Assembly: GCA_044221805.1 (NCBI GenBank)
Contig: JBGAOK010000003.1
Location: 14,815-78,814, forward strand
Direction: 5' to 3'
Origin: Meridianimarinicoccus sp044221805
Lineage (GTDB): Bacteria; Pseudomonadota; Alphaproteobacteria; Rhodobacterales; Rhodobacteraceae
DNA: 64,000 nt
The notes beneath the pieces are model-generated. The model had not been told where the DNA came from. It ran no database searches and worked only from the letters and a program-made list of their open reading frames with translations. The translations under genes were made by a program, and so were the position numbers. Positions 1 through 7,424 of the stretch are shown one piece after another. The first letter of the stretch is position 1. The number at the start of each line of letters is the position of its first letter.

Positions 1-2
1 GC

Positions 3-452
3 GACGACCCCGAGCGGCTGCGACTTGCGGCCCTTGCGACGATGACCCTGTCGGCGGTCGCGGCGGCGCTGAGCGTGATCCTGTTCGTGACCCTGCCGGG
101 ACCGCTGATCGGCCTGTTCCTGTCGCCGGACGATCCGGAACGGCCGGCGATCATCGCGCTGGGCACCGCCTTCCTGGCGGCGGCGGCGCTGTTCCAGGTG
201 GCGGATTCCGCCCAGGTGATCGCGCTGGGCCTGCTTCGGGGGGTGCAGGACACCCGCTGGCCGATGATCTATGCCGCCGCCAGCTACTGGGGGGTGGCGG
301 CGCCTGTGGCGTATCTGCTGGCGTTCCGCGCCGGCTGGGGCGGGGTCGGGATCTGGATCGGTCTGGCGCTCGGCCTGTTCCTGGCCGCGGCGTCGATGAT
401 GCACCGGTTCTGGTACCGCGCGGTTCCGGCGCTGCGGGCCGCGGTCGCCTGA
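3..452 (+). CDS. MATE family efflux transporter, C-terminal part
   Basis: The reading frame is already open at the window edge, so the gene begins upstream and only about 149 C-terminal residues are seen. They contain hydrophobic stretches typical of the last membrane segments of a MATE (NorM-like) sodium- or proton-coupled drug exporter. The motif LGLLRGVQDTRWPM is the conserved loop found in the second half of MATE proteins, and a hydrophobic run near the end (WGGVGIWIGLALGLFLAA) matches the final helix. It converges on the aspartate aminotransferase gene, with a palindromic terminator between them. The family call is firm; the substrate is unknown. Confidence 0.85.
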   Translation, partial: DDPERLRLAALATMTLSAVAAALSVILFVTLPGPLIGLFLSPDDPERPAIIALGTAFLAAAALFQVADSAQVIALGLLRGVQDTRWPMIYAAASYWGVAAPVAYLLAFRAGWGGVGIWIGLALGLFLAAASMMHRFWYRAVPALRAAVA

Positions 453-477
453 ACCGGGCGCACCGGCGCGGCCGGGA

Positions 478-502
478 GCAAAAGTTTTCGCAAAACTTTT
501 GC
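478..502. terminator. AT-rich perfect palindrome, bidirectional terminator
   Basis: GCAAAAGTTTT-CGC-AAAACTTTTGC is a perfect 11-bp inverted repeat with a 3-nt loop, placed in the 70-bp gap between two convergent genes. The T run inside each arm gives a U-rich 3' side in both directions, as expected of a two-way intrinsic terminator. It stands out in an otherwise very GC-rich surrounding. Confidence 0.75.
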
Positions 503-522
503 CACCCGGCGGCGCTGTCGGC

Positions 523-1725
523 TCAGGTCAGGGACGCGCAGAAGCCCTGGATCCGGCCGCAGGCTTCCTTCAGCGCCTCGTCCGAGGTGGCATAGCTGAT
601 CCGGAAGCAGGGGCTGAGCCCGAAGGCCGCGCCGAACACCACGGCGACGCCGGTTTCCTCGAGCAGCGCGGTGGCGAAGACCTCGTCATCGCTGATCAGG
701 GTGCCGCCGGCCGAGGTCTTGCCGATGCAGCCGCCGATCATCGGATAGACATAGAACGCCCCTTCCGGCTTCGGGCAGATGATGCCTTCGGCCTCGTTCA
801 GCATGGCCACGACCATGTCGCGGCGGCGCTTGAACATCTCGTTGTTGACCGGGATGAAGTCCTGCGGCCCGTTCAGCGCCTCGACCGCGGCCCACTGGCT
901 GATCGAGCAGGGGTTCGAGGTGGATTGCGACTGGATCTTGCCGATCGCCTTGATCAGCGGCTCGGGCCCGGCGGCATAACCGATCCGCCAGCCGGTCATC
1001 GAATAGGCCTTCGACACGCCGTTCACCGTCAGGGTGCGGTCGTAGAGCGCGGGTTCCACCTGCGCCGGGGTGGTGAATTCGAAATCGTCGTAAACGAGAT
1101 GCTCGTACATGTCGTCGGACATGATCCAGACATGGGGATGGCGCAGCAGCACCTCAGTCAGGGCGGCGATCTCCTCGCGGGTATAGGCGGCGCCGGTCGG
1201 GTTCGACGGCGAGTTGAAGATCAGCCACTTGGTCTTGGGCGTGATCGCCGCTTCCAGCTGGTCGGGGGTGAGCTTGTAGTCGGTCTGGGACGAGGCCTCG
1301 GCAATCACTGGCTCGCCGCCCGCCAAGAGCACCATGTCGGGATAGCTGACCCAGTAGGGGGCGGGGATCACCACCTCGTCGCCGGGGTTCAGGGTCGCCA
1401 TCAGCGCGTTGTAGAGCACCTGCTTGCCGCCGGTCCCCACGGTCACCTGCGCCGGCGTGTAGTCGAGCCCGTTGTCGCGCTTGAACTTGGCGCAGATCGC
1501 CGCCTTCAGCTCGGGGATGCCGTCCACCGCGGTGTACTTGGTCTTGCCTTCGGCGATGGCCCGGACGGCGGCGTCCTTGATGTTCTGGGGGGTGTCGAAA
1601 TCGGGTTCGCCGGCGCCGAGTCCGATCACGTCCTTCCCGGCAGCCTTCAGTTCCCGAGCCTTGTTGGTGACCGCGATCGTGGGCGACGGTTTCACGCGGG
1701 CGAGGGTCTCGGACAGGAAGCTCAT
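523..1725 (-). CDS. aspC: Pyridoxal-phosphate aspartate aminotransferase (class I)
   Basis: A 400-residue fold-type I aminotransferase that interconverts aspartate and 2-oxoglutarate with oxaloacetate and glutamate; some family members also use prephenate or aromatic acids. Visible motifs are the substrate-binding FNSPSNPTGAAY, the PLP-lysine segment NGVSKAYSMTGWRIGYAAGP and the C-terminal arginine segment FRISYATSDE. The length is normal for the alphaproteobacterial type (about 400). The ATG is preceded by GGAG at 7 nt. It stands alone on the minus strand, divergent from sdhE. Whether it is also a prephenate aminotransferase cannot be read from the sequence. Confidence 0.93.
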   Translation of the reverse strand: MSFLSETLARVKPSPTIAVTNKARELKAAGKDVIGLGAGEPDFDTPQNIKDAAVRAIAEGKTKYTAVDGIPELKAAICAKFKRDNGLDYTPAQVTVGTGGKQVLYNALMATLNPGDEVVIPAPYWVSYPDMVLLAGGEPVIAEASSQTDYKLTPDQLEAAITPKTKWLIFNSPSNPTGAAYTREEIAALTEVLLRHPHVWIMSDDMYEHLVYDDFEFTTPAQVEPALYDRTLTVNGVSKAYSMTGWRIGYAAGPEPLIKAIGKIQSQSTSNPCSISQWAAVEALNGPQDFIPVNNEMFKRRRDMVVAMLNEAEGIICPKPEGAFYVYPMIGGCIGKTSAGGTLISDDEVFATALLEETGVAVVFGAAFGLSPCFRISYATSDEALKEACGRIQGFCASLT

Positions 1726-1886
1726 CTTGGTCTCCGGTTGTCATGCTGGCATGGCATGCTTAGGGTGCCGGCCGAAGGCGTTCAAGCCTGACTCTGGCCT
1801 CCGCCGCCCGGCCGGGGGACGGATTGGCCGGGTGTGGTGCGCCGGCGGGCCGGGCGCGGGCCCCGGCAGAAGGAAGGGACGAGCCG

Positions 1887-2165
1887 ATGGACGGAACCGG
1901 AGAGACGCCGGAGGCACGGCTGAAGCGGATGAAGATGCGCTCGATGCGGCGGGGCATCCGCGAGATGGACCTGATCCTGGGCGCCTTCGCCGACACCCAG
2001 CTGACGGGGATGGCGCCAACCGAGCTCGATCTCTATGACGCGCTCTTGGCCGAGAACGACCACGACCTCTACCAGTGGGTCAGCGGCCAGTCGGCGACCC
2101 CGCCGCGCTATGACGCCCTGATCGGCAAGATTGCCGCCCATCAGGCGGCCCTGCCCAAGGGTTAG
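1887..2165 (+). CDS. sdhE: FAD assembly factor SdhE (DUF339)
   Basis: A 92-residue protein of the SdhE/YgfY family, which promotes covalent attachment of FAD to succinate dehydrogenase and fumarate reductase flavoprotein subunits. The family signature RGxxE is visible as RGIREMD, followed by the helical LDLYDALLAENDHDLYQWV segment. The start chosen at 1887 has an AGGAAGGGA ribosome binding site 7-8 nt upstream; the frame is open further upstream but that extension is low-complexity and unlike the family. The next gene, a MarR regulator, follows on the same strand after about 80 bp. Confidence 0.92.
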   Translation: MDGTGETPEARLKRMKMRSMRRGIREMDLILGAFADTQLTGMAPTELDLYDALLAENDHDLYQWVSGQSATPPRYDALIGKIAAHQAALPKG

Positions 2166-2245
2166 GCAGCAAGCGGCTCGGACTTAACGCAATTTTGGGG
2201 AAATCCCCCGATGGTTCCGGCCAGTGTTCCTGGTTGGAGATTGCC

Positions 2246-2743
2246 ATGAGTGTCCACCCCAAACTGCCGGACGAGGCCGGTCAGACCGTGACGAGCGGCT
2301 ACCTCGATGCGCTGGCGCTGGTCGAGCGTCTGCACCGGCTGCTGCTGGATGTCATCAAGGACGAGTTCGAACGCGTCGGGATCCTCGAGATCAACCCGGT
2401 GCAGGCGCTGCTGCTGTTCAACATCGGCGACAACGAAGTCACCGCGGGCGAGTTGAAGACGCGCGGCTATTATCAGGGCTCGAACGTCTCGTACAATCTG
2501 AAGAAGCTTGTCGAGATGGGCTTCATGGACCACCAGCGCTGCCAGATCGACCGGCGTTCGGTGCGGGTGAAGCTGACCGAGCGCGGCCGCGAGATCCGCA
2601 AGGTGATGGGCGAGCTGTTCGCCCGCCATGCCGAGGGGCTGGAAAGCCGCGGCGTGTTCGGTGCCACCGGCGTGCAGGACATCACCAGCGCGCTGCGCCG
2701 GATGGAGCGGTACTGGACCGACCAGATCCGATATATCTACTGA
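2246..2743 (+). CDS. MarR-type winged-helix transcriptional regulator (LdtR-like)
   Basis: A 165-residue regulator with a central winged helix: the recognition-helix region is GYYQGSNVSYNLKKLVEMGF and the wing is QIDRRSVRVKLTERGREI. The helix motif resembles, from memory, the LdtR group of alphaproteobacterial MarR proteins linked to cell-envelope L,D-transpeptidase and stress control; that assignment is not proven here. Start 2246 is preferred because GGAGA lies 5 nt upstream and the protein then begins like its relatives; an upstream in-frame ATG at 2195 exists. It lies just downstream of sdhE. Confidence 0.85.
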   Translation: MSVHPKLPDEAGQTVTSGYLDALALVERLHRLLLDVIKDEFERVGILEINPVQALLLFNIGDNEVTAGELKTRGYYQGSNVSYNLKKLVEMGFMDHQRCQIDRRSVRVKLTERGREIRKVMGELFARHAEGLESRGVFGATGVQDITSALRRMERYWTDQIRYIY

Positions 2744-3153
2744 CGCCACACCGCGAGGTGATCTGCAGCTGCCTCACCCTCGGGTGATGCCTGCGCCCGG
2801 CCCAGAAGGGCCGACGCGCCGACGCCGGCCAGAACGGCCCGCGTCCCACCGGGAGGGATCCCGGAACCCGGCTGCGGCCGGCCCCTGTCACAGACCTGCC
2901 GCATGACGCCGATCCGGCCCTGGCAGGCGCAGGTCTTCGCCCCTGACATGCCTTTGACCGTGCCGCGGCTTCGCCATGGACCCACGCTGACAGGGATCCG
3001 GGCGTGACAGCGATTCCCGGGCGTGCCCGGTGCGCGGCCCTGCCGGCGAGCGGCTTCTGACCGTGCCACGGCGCCGCCCGTGTCCCGGTCCTGCCGGCTT
3101 TCGCCCCTTCGGGCGACCCGCTCTGGCCGCTGTCTCCCTGGCGACGCCCTGCC
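2744..3153. other. 410-bp gap without a recognisable gene
   Basis: This lies between the convergent MarR and glyoxalase genes. Open frames here are overlapping shadows with no family resemblance. It contains short imperfect direct repeats, for example a 15-mer at 2955-2969 and 3058-3072 differing at one base, plus several GGGCGTG-type short repeats. No RNA gene or clear T-tailed terminator was seen. Confidence 0.5.
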
Positions 3154-3582
3154 TTACCAGTGCCCGGTGCTGTCCATGCTTGCCCAGGGTTCCTGCTTCG
3201 GCAGCGCCTCGCCGATCTGCAGCAGTTCCACCGACACGTTGTCCGGCGAGCGCACGAAGGCCATGCGCCCGTCGCGGGGCGGGCGGTTGATGGTGACGCC
3301 GTTCGCCTGCAGGAAGGCGCACATCTCGTAGATGTTCTCGACCCCATAGGCGAGGTGGCCGAAGTGCCGGCTGTCCGAAGGCAGGCCGTCGTCGCCGTCC
3401 CAGTTGTAGGTCAGTTCGACCGGGCATTCCGGCTGCCCCGGCGGCGCCATGAAGACCAGCGTGAAGCGGCCGCCCTCGTTGTCGATGCGCCGCGTCTCCT
3501 CGAGCCCGAGCAGCTTGTAGAAGGCCATCGAGGCGTCCAGGTCCTTCACCCGGACCATGGTGTGCAGGTATCTGACTTTCAT
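3154..3582 (-). CDS. gloA: Lactoylglutathione lyase (glyoxalase I)
   Basis: A 142-residue glyoxalase/VOC protein that converts the hemithioacetal of methylglyoxal and glutathione into S-lactoylglutathione in the cytoplasm. Recognisable segments are the opening RYLHTMVRVKDLDAS with the first metal-ligand histidine, the glutamate in PVELTYNWDGDD, the histidine in RHFGHLAYGVENIYE, and the final glutamate in SVELLQIGEALP. Together these give the His-Glu-His-Glu metal site of the family. The length is standard for bacterial GloA. It is divergent from thyX across a 285-bp region. Confidence 0.95.
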   Translation of the reverse strand: MKVRYLHTMVRVKDLDASMAFYKLLGLEETRRIDNEGGRFTLVFMAPPGQPECPVELTYNWDGDDGLPSDSRHFGHLAYGVENIYEMCAFLQANGVTINRPPRDGRMAFVRSPDNVSVELLQIGEALPKQEPWASMDSTGHW

Positions 3583-3867
3583 CCCTGTTTCTCGCTTTGC
3601 TTGCAGTGCCAGACGATATCCACAAGATTCTGCGCGGAATCGGGTTCGCCCGCTTTACCCGACCACACGATGTTGTAGCCTGCGTTGAGAAGCGCAATAG
3701 ATGCAGATCTCGGCAGGCCGAGTCGCGACGTGTCCAAGTCTGCAGCCGGGCTTATCCCCAGGATTGAGGCCGGTTGCCCACAGCCTTGTGCCGCCGCCCA
3801 GAAGTGCCATCGGGCAGGGCCCGAGGTCAAACACCGAAGGCCTGCGATGACTGGAACGAGGGATGAC

Positions 3868-4791
3868 ATGAACGAGATGAACCCGTCTGGGCGGGAAGGC
3901 GACGCGATCGCGGCGCAAAGGGCCCAGAGCCATGTCACCCGCCGCGCCACCGTGGCGGCGATGGAGGACCTGCTCTACCTTCCCCATCCGGTGCTGGACC
4001 ATGGTTTCGTGCGGGTCATCGACTACATGGGCGATGACGCGGCGATCGTGCAGGCGGCGCGGGTCAGCTATGGCGCGGGCACCAAGCAGGCGCGCGACGA
4101 TGCGGGGCTGATCCGCTATCTGATGCGGCACTGGCATTCGACCCCCTTCGAGATGTGCGAGATCAAGCTGCATGTGAAGCTGCCGGTCTTCGTGGCGCGG
4201 CAGTGGATCCGCCACCGCACCGCCAACGTGAACGAATATTCGGCGCGCTATTCGATCCTGGACCGCGAATTCTACATCCCCGCGCCCGAACACCTTGCCG
4301 CTCAGTCCACGGTGAACAACCAGGGCCGCGGCGCGGTGCTGGAAGGCGAGGAGGCGGCACGGGTGCTGGAGATGCTAAAGGCCGATTCGATGCACGCCTA
4401 TGACCATTACGAGGCGATGCTGAACCAGGAGGGCCAGCAGGGTCTGGCGCGCGAACTGGCGCGGATGAACCTGCCGGCGAACATCTATACCCAATGGTAC
4501 TGGAAGGTGGACCTGCACAACCTGTTCCACTTCCTGCGCCTGCGCGCCGATGCCCATGCCCAGTACGAGATCCGCGTCTATGCCGAGACGATCTGCCGGA
4601 TCGTCGCCGACTGGGTGCCGGCGGCCTGGGCCGCGTTCGAGGATTACCGGCTGGGTGGGGCGGCGTTGTCGGCCAAGGGGCTCGAGGCGGTGCGCCGGAT
4701 GCTGGCCGGCGAGACCGTCACCCAGGAGACCTCGGGGATGTCGAAGGGGGAATGGCGCGAGTTCGCGGCGCTGATCGGGCGCGAAGCCTGA
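3868..4791 (+). CDS. thyX: Flavin-dependent thymidylate synthase ThyX
   Basis: A roughly 307-residue ThyX, which makes dTMP from dUMP using methylenetetrahydrofolate and FAD/NADPH. The signature RHRTANVNEYSARY (RHR-x7-S) is intact, as are the surrounding STPFEMCEIKLHVKLPVFVARQ and the C-terminal ETSGMSKGEWREF. Start 3868 is preferred (GAGGG about 6 nt upstream; N-terminus like relatives); 3847 and 3877 are in-frame alternatives. A weak hairpin (arms CGCGGCC/GGCCGCG, 4798-4823) sits just after the stop. Confidence 0.95.
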   Translation: MNEMNPSGREGDAIAAQRAQSHVTRRATVAAMEDLLYLPHPVLDHGFVRVIDYMGDDAAIVQAARVSYGAGTKQARDDAGLIRYLMRHWHSTPFEMCEIKLHVKLPVFVARQWIRHRTANVNEYSARYSILDREFYIPAPEHLAAQSTVNNQGRGAVLEGEEAARVLEMLKADSMHAYDHYEAMLNQEGQQGLARELARMNLPANIYTQWYWKVDLHNLFHFLRLRADAHAQYEIRVYAETICRIVADWVPAAWAAFEDYRLGGAALSAKGLEAVRRMLAGETVTQETSGMSKGEWREFAALIGREA

Positions 4792-4899
4792 TCCTGTCGC
4801 GGCCGCCCTCTGATCGGGCCGCGTCGTCTGTCTTCCATCGCAGGGAAGGGTCACATGCCGCCGGTCCGTACGGCGTCCCGCCGGACCGGGTTGAAGGGG

Positions 4900-5109
4900 T
4901 CAGCCCAAGGGTCTCAGTTCGGTCGCCGACGACCGTCCGTCGCGCCCTTCGCGCAGTTCGTAAGCGATCTTCTGGTTATCGGCCAGACCCGTCATGCCGG
5001 CGCGCTCCACCGCCGAGATGTGAACGAAAACGTCCTTGCCCCCGTCATCGGGTGCAATGAAGCCGTAACCCTTGGTCGCGTTGAACCACTTCACGGTGCC
5101 GGTGGGCAT
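4900..5109 (-). CDS. Cold-shock domain protein (CspA family)
   Basis: A 69-residue single cold-shock domain protein that binds single-stranded RNA/DNA as a chaperone. It contains both RNA-binding motifs, KGYGFI (RNP1) and DVFVHIS (RNP2), and the WFN of the first strand. Start MPTGTVKWF at 5109 is chosen because it matches the family N-terminus exactly; the frame extends upstream without meaning. The roughly 200 bp upstream, shared with the divergent ArsC-like gene, would hold its 5' leader. Confidence 0.95.
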   Translation of the reverse strand: MPTGTVKWFNATKGYGFIAPDDGGKDVFVHISAVERAGMTGLADNQKIAYELREGRDGRSSATELRPLG

Positions 5110-5309
5110 CCCGTCTCTCCTTGTCTTGCGACCGGGGGCATGGGACCCGGCCGATCTTCCCCTCAACCGTTCAGCCGGAACGGCGGGCAGGGTATGAACG
5201 CCCCGTCCACGGCTCCAGACGGTTCTAGAACAAGCATGAAACGGGAAAAAGACAAGGCCGGCGGGCCTGCAGCGGCGGGGCGCCGGCATGAATCAGGAAG
5301 GGTCGGACA

Positions 5310-5570
5310 ATGGATGCTGTGAAGTTGATCGGTCTTGCGACCTGCGACAGCTGCCGGGCGGCGCGCGCCGCGCTGCAGGCTTCGGGGGTGGCGGTGACGT
5401 TCCGCGATGTACGCGCCGACCCGCCGACCCGGGCCGAGATCGAGGCCTGCGACCCGGCCGCCCTGCTGCTGGCGCATCCGACGCTGATGAAGCGCCCGGT
5501 GCTGATCCGGGGCGACCGGATGCTCCTTGGATGGGACAGGGACGCCCCGGCGGCGCTGGGGCTTTCCTAG
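5310..5570 (+). CDS. ArsC/Spx-like thioredoxin-fold protein
   Basis: An 86-residue protein that starts with the redox-active TCDSCRAAR motif (Cys12 and Cys15) and carries the ArsC-family HPTLMKRPVLIRGDRMLLGWD segment with its conserved Arg-Pro. It is shorter than classical ArsC or YffB (about 115 residues), as seen for a compact group in Rhodobacterales. There are no arsenic-resistance neighbours, so a role in arsenate reduction is not supported; a glutathione- or thiol-linked redox function is more likely. It is divergent from the cold-shock gene. Confidence 0.8.
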   Translation: MDAVKLIGLATCDSCRAARAALQASGVAVTFRDVRADPPTRAEIEACDPAALLLAHPTLMKRPVLIRGDRMLLGWDRDAPAALGLS

Positions 5571-6284
5571 GCCGCCTTCCGCAGCCGCCGGCGAACCGGA
5601 CCCGACGGCCCCCGCCGTTCTCCCACAGGTCCACCCGACAGGTGAGGCAAGGACCGATTGGCGTCTGGCGGATGCTGGTCCGGAACGGCTGTTCGACTAT
5701 CGGCCCGCCAACAAATCTTCAGCCGGCAATCCCCGCCCGGTCGGGGGCGGTGACTGTGACCTGATGCGTTCCGAGGGAATGGTTCGCAACGACGAACCGC
5801 GGTGCCGCTGGCTGCAAGCTCGGGCAGGTCTGGGACGACGCGAAGAAGCGTTCGGGCGAGCTTCCGATGCTCACCCCGAGAGGATCCGATGAAGGCCCAG
5901 ACAGGTGATCGGCCCCGGGATAAAATTGCAGATCCGATCTACATAATTTCTCGGCCGCCCCAGATTCTGACCTCCATTTTCAACGGAATGAACCTTGAAG
6001 CTCCACTTCTGGATGATTAATATTGGAATGTAACGATTCATCCACGTAGGCAGACTGCCCATTGCAGGGGATCGTGCCGCCGAATGTCTTTGAAAGGGTC
6101 ATCTTGACCTCTCAAAGCTAGCTGTCGATGTCTAGGAATTTTCGCCGCCGCGGCTTTGCGATCAGCCTGAAAAACCGAATGACTCTGCCGTGAATGGGAG
6201 CCGGGCGTGGCCAGGTGCTTGGCAGCATGTGCGCACCGTGTTCCCGGTCAGATCGCAGAACTCTGAAGCGAAGGAAACGCACAG
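5571..6284. other. 714-bp gene-poor, less GC-rich stretch
   Basis: No gene that can be defended was found. From about 5890 the base composition drops compared with the flanks and stays lower through the repeat-protein gene. A 43-codon ORF at 5889-6020 has a GAGAGG ahead of its ATG but no other support. A small inverted repeat GGTTCG/CGAACC lies at 5781-5798, and an imperfect hairpin (CTTTGAaAGGgTCA against TTGACCTCTCAAAG) lies at 6088-6117. Confidence 0.5.
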
Positions 6285-7424
6285 ATGGCAACCAACTCTC
6301 CCAATCCGCTTTTCGACCGCGATTTCTACCTGTTCATGAATCCGGATGTTGCATCGTCCGGTATGGACCCTTGGACTCATTACGCAGAATTCGGCTGGCT
6401 TGAGGGGCGCTGGGCGAACGCGGCCTTCGATACGGGTTTCTACCTGTGGGAGAATCTTGACGTTCTCTCCTCCGGAGTGAACCCACTTGATCACTTCGCC
6501 GAGTTCGGGTGGAGAGAAGGCAGAGATCCAAGTCAGCTGTTCGACCTGTCCTATTATCTGGCGAATAATGCGGATGTGGCGGCGGCTGGAGTAAATCCCG
6601 TCAGTCATTTCATGGAGTACGGATGGATAGAAGGCAGGAATCCACACCCTCTGGTTTATACCTCGTTCTACCTTGAAACCTACCCGGACGTCGCCGCCGC
6701 CGGCATGAACCCGCTGACCCACTACGTGGAATTCGGATGGAGCGAGGGGCGGGGCACCGCGCACCCTGACACCTTCTTCTATTACTCGGAGAATCCGGAT
6801 GTCCTGGCTGCCGACATGGTTCCGGAAGCGCATTATGATGTTTACGGATGGCGTGAAGGCCGGGATCCGAATGCGTTCTTCGATACCAGCTTCTATCTCG
6901 GCACCAACCCTGACGTGGCAGCGGCCGGAATCAACCCCTATGAACATTTCCAGACTTATGGCTGGCGCGAGGGGCGCGATCCTAACGGCTACTTTGACAC
7001 GTCGTTCTATCTGGCGACAAATCCCGACGTTGCCGCCGCTGGCGTCGATCCCCTGAAGCACTATCAGTCTGACGGGTTTTACGAGGCACGGCCCGCTGTT
7101 GAGGAAAGCACCGCGGGATACGTGTTGGACAGTGAGATGCCAATCGCCCTTCGCGGCAATGTTGGTCCGTTGAATGATGTCGACGTCTTTGCGTACATCG
7201 CCCCGACGACCGGAAGCGCGGGAGTCGAACTGTTTCCCGCTGCCGAGGACGTGGACCTCTTCATCTACGACCGCAGCGGGTCATTGCTCGGATCCTCGGA
7301 AGGGGCTGGAACTGATTACGAGTTGGTCTATTTTGACGTCATTGAAGGCGTCGATTACACCATCGCAGTTGACTATTATACCGGGCTGGCTGCAACCGAC
7401 TACGACTTGTTCGTGTGGACCTGA
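6285..7424 (+). CDS. Protein of seven 38-residue repeats with PPC-like C-terminal domain
   Basis: A 379-residue protein of unknown function. After eight residues come seven tandem repeats of 38 residues (one of 37), covering about residues 9-272, with consensus FDxxFYLxxNPDVAAAGxNP, then HYxxFGWxEGRxPN. The C-terminal 105 residues (LRGNVGPLNDVDVFAYIA through DVDLFIYDRSGSLLGSSE to VDYYTGLAATDYDLFVW) resemble a bacterial pre-peptidase C-terminal (PPC) beta domain. Repeats of this kind are, from memory, appended to secreted calcium-binding or polysaccharide-related proteins. There is no signal peptide or membrane segment, so any export would need type I secretion or another route. AAGGAAA lies upstream of the ATG. 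Its codon use and GC are lower than its neighbours, and its last 25 bp overlap thrS tail to tail, which suggests acquisition. Confidence 0.8.
   Translation: MATNSPNPLFDRDFYLFMNPDVASSGMDPWTHYAEFGWLEGRWANAAFDTGFYLWENLDVLSSGVNPLDHFAEFGWREGRDPSQLFDLSYYLANNADVAAAGVNPVSHFMEYGWIEGRNPHPLVYTSFYLETYPDVAAAGMNPLTHYVEFGWSEGRGTAHPDTFFYYSENPDVLAADMVPEAHYDVYGWREGRDPNAFFDTSFYLGTNPDVAAAGINPYEHFQTYGWREGRDPNGYFDTSFYLATNPDVAAAGVDPLKHYQSDGFYEARPAVEESTAGYVLDSEMPIALRGNVGPLNDVDVFAYIAPTTGSAGVELFPAAEDVDLFIYDRSGSLLGSSEGAGTDYELVYFDVIEGVDYTIAVDYYTGLAATDYDLFVWT
6309..7101 (+). repeat. Seven-copy coding tandem repeat, about 114 bp per unit
   Basis: These are in-frame units of 114 bp (fifth copy 111 bp) encoding the 38-residue repeat. 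Copies 6 and 7 are the most alike at protein level (FFDTSFYLGTNPDVAAAG versus YFDTSFYLATNPDVAAAG), which suggests recent duplication; copies 4 and 5 are the most diverged. Confidence 0.8.

Noticed and set aside
3605..3790. DnaA-box-like sequences (ATATCCACA, TTATCCCCA) between gloA and thyX
   Set aside because: Only two imperfect copies, no AT-rich unwinding region and no replication genes nearby; not evidence of an origin.
5889..6020. A 43-codon ORF with a fair ribosome site
   Set aside because: No similarity, no neighbour logic, and the region has other random short frames; left as part of the gene-poor gap.
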